From the NCBI GenBank assembly GCA_946479725.1, contig CAMLHB010000112.1:1-7701 (forward strand): a stretch of DNA of 7,701 nucleotides, given 5' to 3'. The notes beneath the pieces were generated by a model, which saw only the letters and a list, made by a program, of their open reading frames with translations, was not told where the DNA came from and searched no databases. Shown here in pieces: positions 5,562 through 7,701 of this stretch (the stretch's first letter is position 1; the number at the start of each line of letters is the position of its first letter). The position numbers were made by a program, and so were the translations under genes. Origin of the DNA: an uncultured Actinomycetes bacterium (lineage in GTDB: Bacteria; Actinomycetota; Thermoleophilia; Solirubrobacterales; 70-9).

Positions 5562-6824
5562 ATGGAGCCGGTGAGCGCCAAGAGCCCGACCGCGGCGCCG
5601 TTCTCCGTCGAGAAGGTCCGCGCCTCCTTCCCGGCGCTGGAGCGCGAGGTCAACGGCAAGCCGGTCGCCTACCTCGACAGCGGCGCCAGCGCCCAGCGGG
5701 TGCTGGCCTCGATCCAGGCGGTCGACCGCTACGAGCGACGCCACCACTCCAACGTCCACCGCGGCTCCCACACCCTCTCGGCCGAGGCGACCGAAGCCTA
5801 CGAGGGGGCGCGGGCCACGGTCGCCGACCACATCGGCGCCGCCGACCGCCGCGAGGTCGTCTTCGTCCGCAACGCGACCGAGGCGATCAACCTCGTGGCG
5901 CGGGCCTGGGGAGACGCCAACGTCGCTGCCGGCGACCGCATCGTCCTCACCGAGATGGAGCACCACTCCAACATCGTCCCCTGGCAGCAGCTGGCGGAAC
6001 GGGTCGGGGCGGAGATCGACTGGGCGCCGATCGATGACGAGGGCAAGCTCGACACGGAGGCGTTCGCGGGGCTACTGGAGCGCGGCCCGAAGCTGGTCGC
6101 CGTCACCCACGTCTCCAACGTCCTCGGGACCGAGAACCCGATCCCCGAGATCGCCCGGCTCTCCCACGACGCCGGCGCCAAGCTGCTGGTCGACGGCGCC
6201 CAGGCGGCGCCGAAGCTGCCGCTCGACATGGCCGAGCTGGGAGCCGACTTCTACGCGATCACCGGCCACAAGCTCTACGCCCCGACCGGGATCGGCGTCC
6301 TCTGGACCAGGCTCGACCTGCTGCGGGAGATGCCGCCCTTCCTCGGCGGCGGCTCGATGATCCGCAAGGTGACCAGGGAGGGCACGACCTACGCCGACCC
6401 GCCCGCCCGCTTCGAGGCCGGCACCCCGGCGATCGCCCAGGCGATCGGGATGGCCTCGGCCCTGCGCTGGCTCGACATGATCGGGATGGAGGCGGTGCGC
6501 GAGCACGAGGAGCAGATCGCCGACTACGCGCTCGAGCGCCTCGCCGAGGTGCCCGGCCTGCGCGTCTTCGGCCCGCCTCGGGGCGAGGGCCGGCTCGGCC
6601 CGGTCTCGTTCGAGATCGAGGGCATCCACGCCCACGACGTCTCCGAGATCCTCGACCGCCACGGCGTCGCCGTCCGCGCCGGCCATCACTGCGCCCAGCC
6701 GCTGATGGACCGGCTGCAGATCGCCGCCACCGCCCGCGCCAGCTTTGGCGTCTACACGATCCCCGAGGAGATCGACCGCCTGGTCGAAGGCCTCGAAGAC
6801 GCGCGTAAGGTGTTCGATCTCTGA
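5562..6824 (+). CDS. sufS: SufS-type cysteine desulfurase (class II)
   Basis: A 420-residue pyridoxal-phosphate enzyme that converts cysteine to alanine and holds the released sulfur as a persulfide for transfer to SufU. The cofactor lysine is K237 in ITGHKLYAPTG. Other PLP-pocket motifs are NATEAINLV (104-112), EMEHHSNIVPWQ (131-142) and DGAQAAPKL (211-219). The persulfide cysteine is C377 in RAGHHCAQPLM, within the short loop typical of group II SufS enzymes and unlike the long mobile loop of IscS. Length is normal, with about 12 extra residues before the usual FSVEKVRASFP opening. The ATG at 5562 lacks a clear ribosome binding site. GTG 5571 is an alternative, with GGAG only three bases before it. 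The gene starts ten bases after the sufC stop, and its stop TGA shares one base with the sufU ATG, so expression is coupled. Confidence 0.96.
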   Translation: MEPVSAKSPTAAPFSVEKVRASFPALEREVNGKPVAYLDSGASAQRVLASIQAVDRYERRHHSNVHRGSHTLSAEATEAYEGARATVADHIGAADRREVVFVRNATEAINLVARAWGDANVAAGDRIVLTEMEHHSNIVPWQQLAERVGAEIDWAPIDDEGKLDTEAFAGLLERGPKLVAVTHVSNVLGTENPIPEIARLSHDAGAKLLVDGAQAAPKLPLDMAELGADFYAITGHKLYAPTGIGVLWTRLDLLREMPPFLGGGSMIRKVTREGTTYADPPARFEAGTPAIAQAIGMASALRWLDMIGMEAVREHEEQIADYALERLAEVPGLRVFGPPRGEGRLGPVSFEIEGIHAHDVSEILDRHGVAVRAGHHCAQPLMDRLQIAATARASFGVYTIPEEIDRLVEGLEDARKVFDL

Positions 6825-7261
6825 TGGACGAGCTCTACCGCGACCAGATCCTCGAGCACTACAAGCGGCCGCACAACTTCGGCCATCTCAAGAGCCCCGA
6901 CCTCGAGTTCGAGGACACCAACCCGTTCTGCGGCGACGAGCAGCATGTGACGATCGAACTCGACGAGGACGACCGAGTCGCGGCGATCGCCTTCGAGGGC
7001 AAGGGGTGCGCGATCTCCACCGCCGCCACCTCGCTGCTGACCGACGAGCTGGTCGGCAAGAGCCGCGAGGAACTGCTGAAGCTGCCGAAAGAGTTCGTCC
7101 TCGAGCTGCTCGGGATCGAGATCTCGGCGACGCGGATGAAGTGCGCGATGCTGGGCCTGAAGATCGTCAAGAGCGCCTCCCTCGGCCAGGCCGCCGAATG
7201 GGAGGACGAGGGCGAGGCCGGCGACCCGGTCGAAGCGGTCGCCGACCTCGGCCAGCTCTAG
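6824..7261 (+). CDS. sufU: SufU-type sulfur acceptor/transfer protein, lacking the usual SufU insertion
   Basis: A 145-residue protein of the IscU/SufU family. In known SUF systems with SufU, a zinc site binds the desulfurase and accepts its persulfide for delivery to the SufBCD scaffold. The ligand set is visible: C36 and D38 in NPFCGDE, C62 in GKGCAIS and C107 in RMKCAML. The RxKCAxL motif is SufU-like, and IscU would have a histidine just before that cysteine, where this protein has K106. However, only 44 residues separate C62 and C107, close to IscU, whereas Bacillus subtilis SufU has about 18 more. The last 25 or so residues form an acidic tail rich in Glu, Asp and Gly. The ATG overlaps the sufS stop in TGATG, and the only upstream AAGG is 13 bases away, so translation probably depends on coupling. 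Zinc-dependent sulfur transfer is the likeliest role; a scaffold role is the alternative. Confidence 0.93.
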   Translation: MDELYRDQILEHYKRPHNFGHLKSPDLEFEDTNPFCGDEQHVTIELDEDDRVAAIAFEGKGCAISTAATSLLTDELVGKSREELLKLPKEFVLELLGIEISATRMKCAMLGLKIVKSASLGQAAEWEDEGEAGDPVEAVADLGQL

Positions 7262-7269
7262 CGAATTGC

Positions 7270-7701
7270 CTACGGCATGTTCGCCAGCGTCTCCTCGCTC
7301 GGCTGCATTACCGCGAAGACGGCACCGTGCGGATCGGCGACGACGGCAAAGCGGCCGACCGGGACGTCGAGCGGCTCCATCCTCACGTCTCCCCCGCCGC
7401 CCGTGACCTTCTCCAGGGCGGCGTCGGTGTTCTCGACCGTGAAGTAGACGAGCCAGTGCGCCGGTACCTCATCGGGCAGGAAACCGGCGATGTCGAGCAT
7501 GCCGCCGACCATCGAATCGCCGGCTTTCCAGATCGTGTAGGTGCCAACCCGCGGCGACGGTTCTTCCTGGGTGCCCCAGTTAAAGACGGACGGGTAGAAG
7601 TCCTTGGCGGCGGCGGTGTCGCGGGTCCCCAACTCGTTCCAGCCGAAACAGCCGGCCTCGTTGACCAGCTCGGCGCCGGCGAACGTGCCGGGCTGCCAGA
7701 T
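7270..7701 (-). CDS. C-terminal part of a two-domain VOC (glyoxalase/bleomycin-resistance fold) protein, 5' end outside the window
   Basis: The minus-strand frame is open from the window edge to the TAG at 7272-7270, giving 143 visible residues with no start that must be used. The first stretch, IWQPGTFAGAELVNE, then FGWNELGTRDTAAAKDFYPSVFNWG, is the inter-domain linker and second-domain opening I associate with two-domain VOC proteins such as mycobacterial CFP30B. The second domain continues with a strand motif HWLVYFTVENTDAALEKV and closes with VGRFAVVADPHGAVFAVMQP. A TTG at 7632 could be read as a start, but the coding pattern continues unbroken through it. The family includes metal-dependent lyases, isomerases and drug-binding proteins; substrate and metal use cannot be told here. 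Its stop lies eight bases from the sufU stop, tail to tail, so it is unrelated to the suf operon in transcription. Confidence 0.85.
   Translation of the reverse strand: MWQPGTFAGAELVNEAGCFGWNELGTRDTAAAKDFYPSVFNWGTQEEPSPRVGTYTIWKAGDSMVGGMLDIAGFLPDEVPAHWLVYFTVENTDAALEKVTGGGGDVRMEPLDVPVGRFAVVADPHGAVFAVMQPSEETLANMP

Noticed and set aside
6072..6689. Minus-strand open frame opposite sufS
   Set aside because: The product is repetitive in Asp, Gly, Val, Leu and Arg and shows no domain; the plus strand encodes the desulfurase active site.
7630..7632. TTG as the start of a 120-residue VOC protein
   Set aside because: The same frame continues upstream to the window edge with a recognisable inter-domain linker, so the TTG is an internal leucine codon.

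Overview
The window is very GC-rich, with coding regions strongly biased to G or C at third codon positions, and genes packed with short gaps or overlaps. The gene set fits a high-GC actinobacterial-type bacterium: a mycobacterial CysO-like sulfur carrier, a rhodanese-ThiF activating enzyme, an HtpX protease, a NarL-type two-component pair and an Rrf2-sufC-sufS-sufU cluster. A Thermoleophilia-like lineage is my guess from this combination; no ribosomal marker is present to prove it. I see no mobile element, tRNA, rRNA or CRISPR array. No stretch over 300 bases lacks a gene.

Layout. Positions 1-1533 (minus strand) hold a sulfur-transfer pair: a MoeB/MoeZ-type adenylyltransferase with an N-terminal rhodanese domain, then a CysO-like MoaD/ThiS carrier that runs off the left edge. 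A 131-base gap (1534-1664) carries the htpX terminator and a probable promoter for the pair. htpX (minus, 1665-2525) is divergent from a histidine kinase/response regulator pair (plus, 2693-4188). The 167-base gap between them contains a perfect palindrome. After the response regulator, a 49-base nested dyad symmetry precedes an Rrf2-family regulator with three cysteines. This is followed by sufC, sufS and sufU (plus, to 7261). The right edge holds the C-terminal part of a two-domain VOC (glyoxalase-fold) protein on the minus strand, converging on sufU.

How the genes work together. SufS would take sulfur from cysteine, SufU would accept it, and SufC would be the ATPase of the Fe-S scaffold complex, under control of the Rrf2 regulator, which may itself sense Fe-S status. 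The scaffold partners SufB and SufD are not in the window. The MoeB/MoeZ-like enzyme would adenylate and then thiolate the carrier's C-terminal glycine, probably using sulfur delivered to its rhodanese cysteine. Both blocks therefore concern sulfur trafficking, but they are separated by the htpX and two-component genes and face opposite ways. I saw no clear-cut new system. The points most worth a second look are the missing sufB/sufD, a SufU lacking the family insertion, the carrier's tail beyond Gly-Gly, and two strong dyad elements in the intergenic regions.
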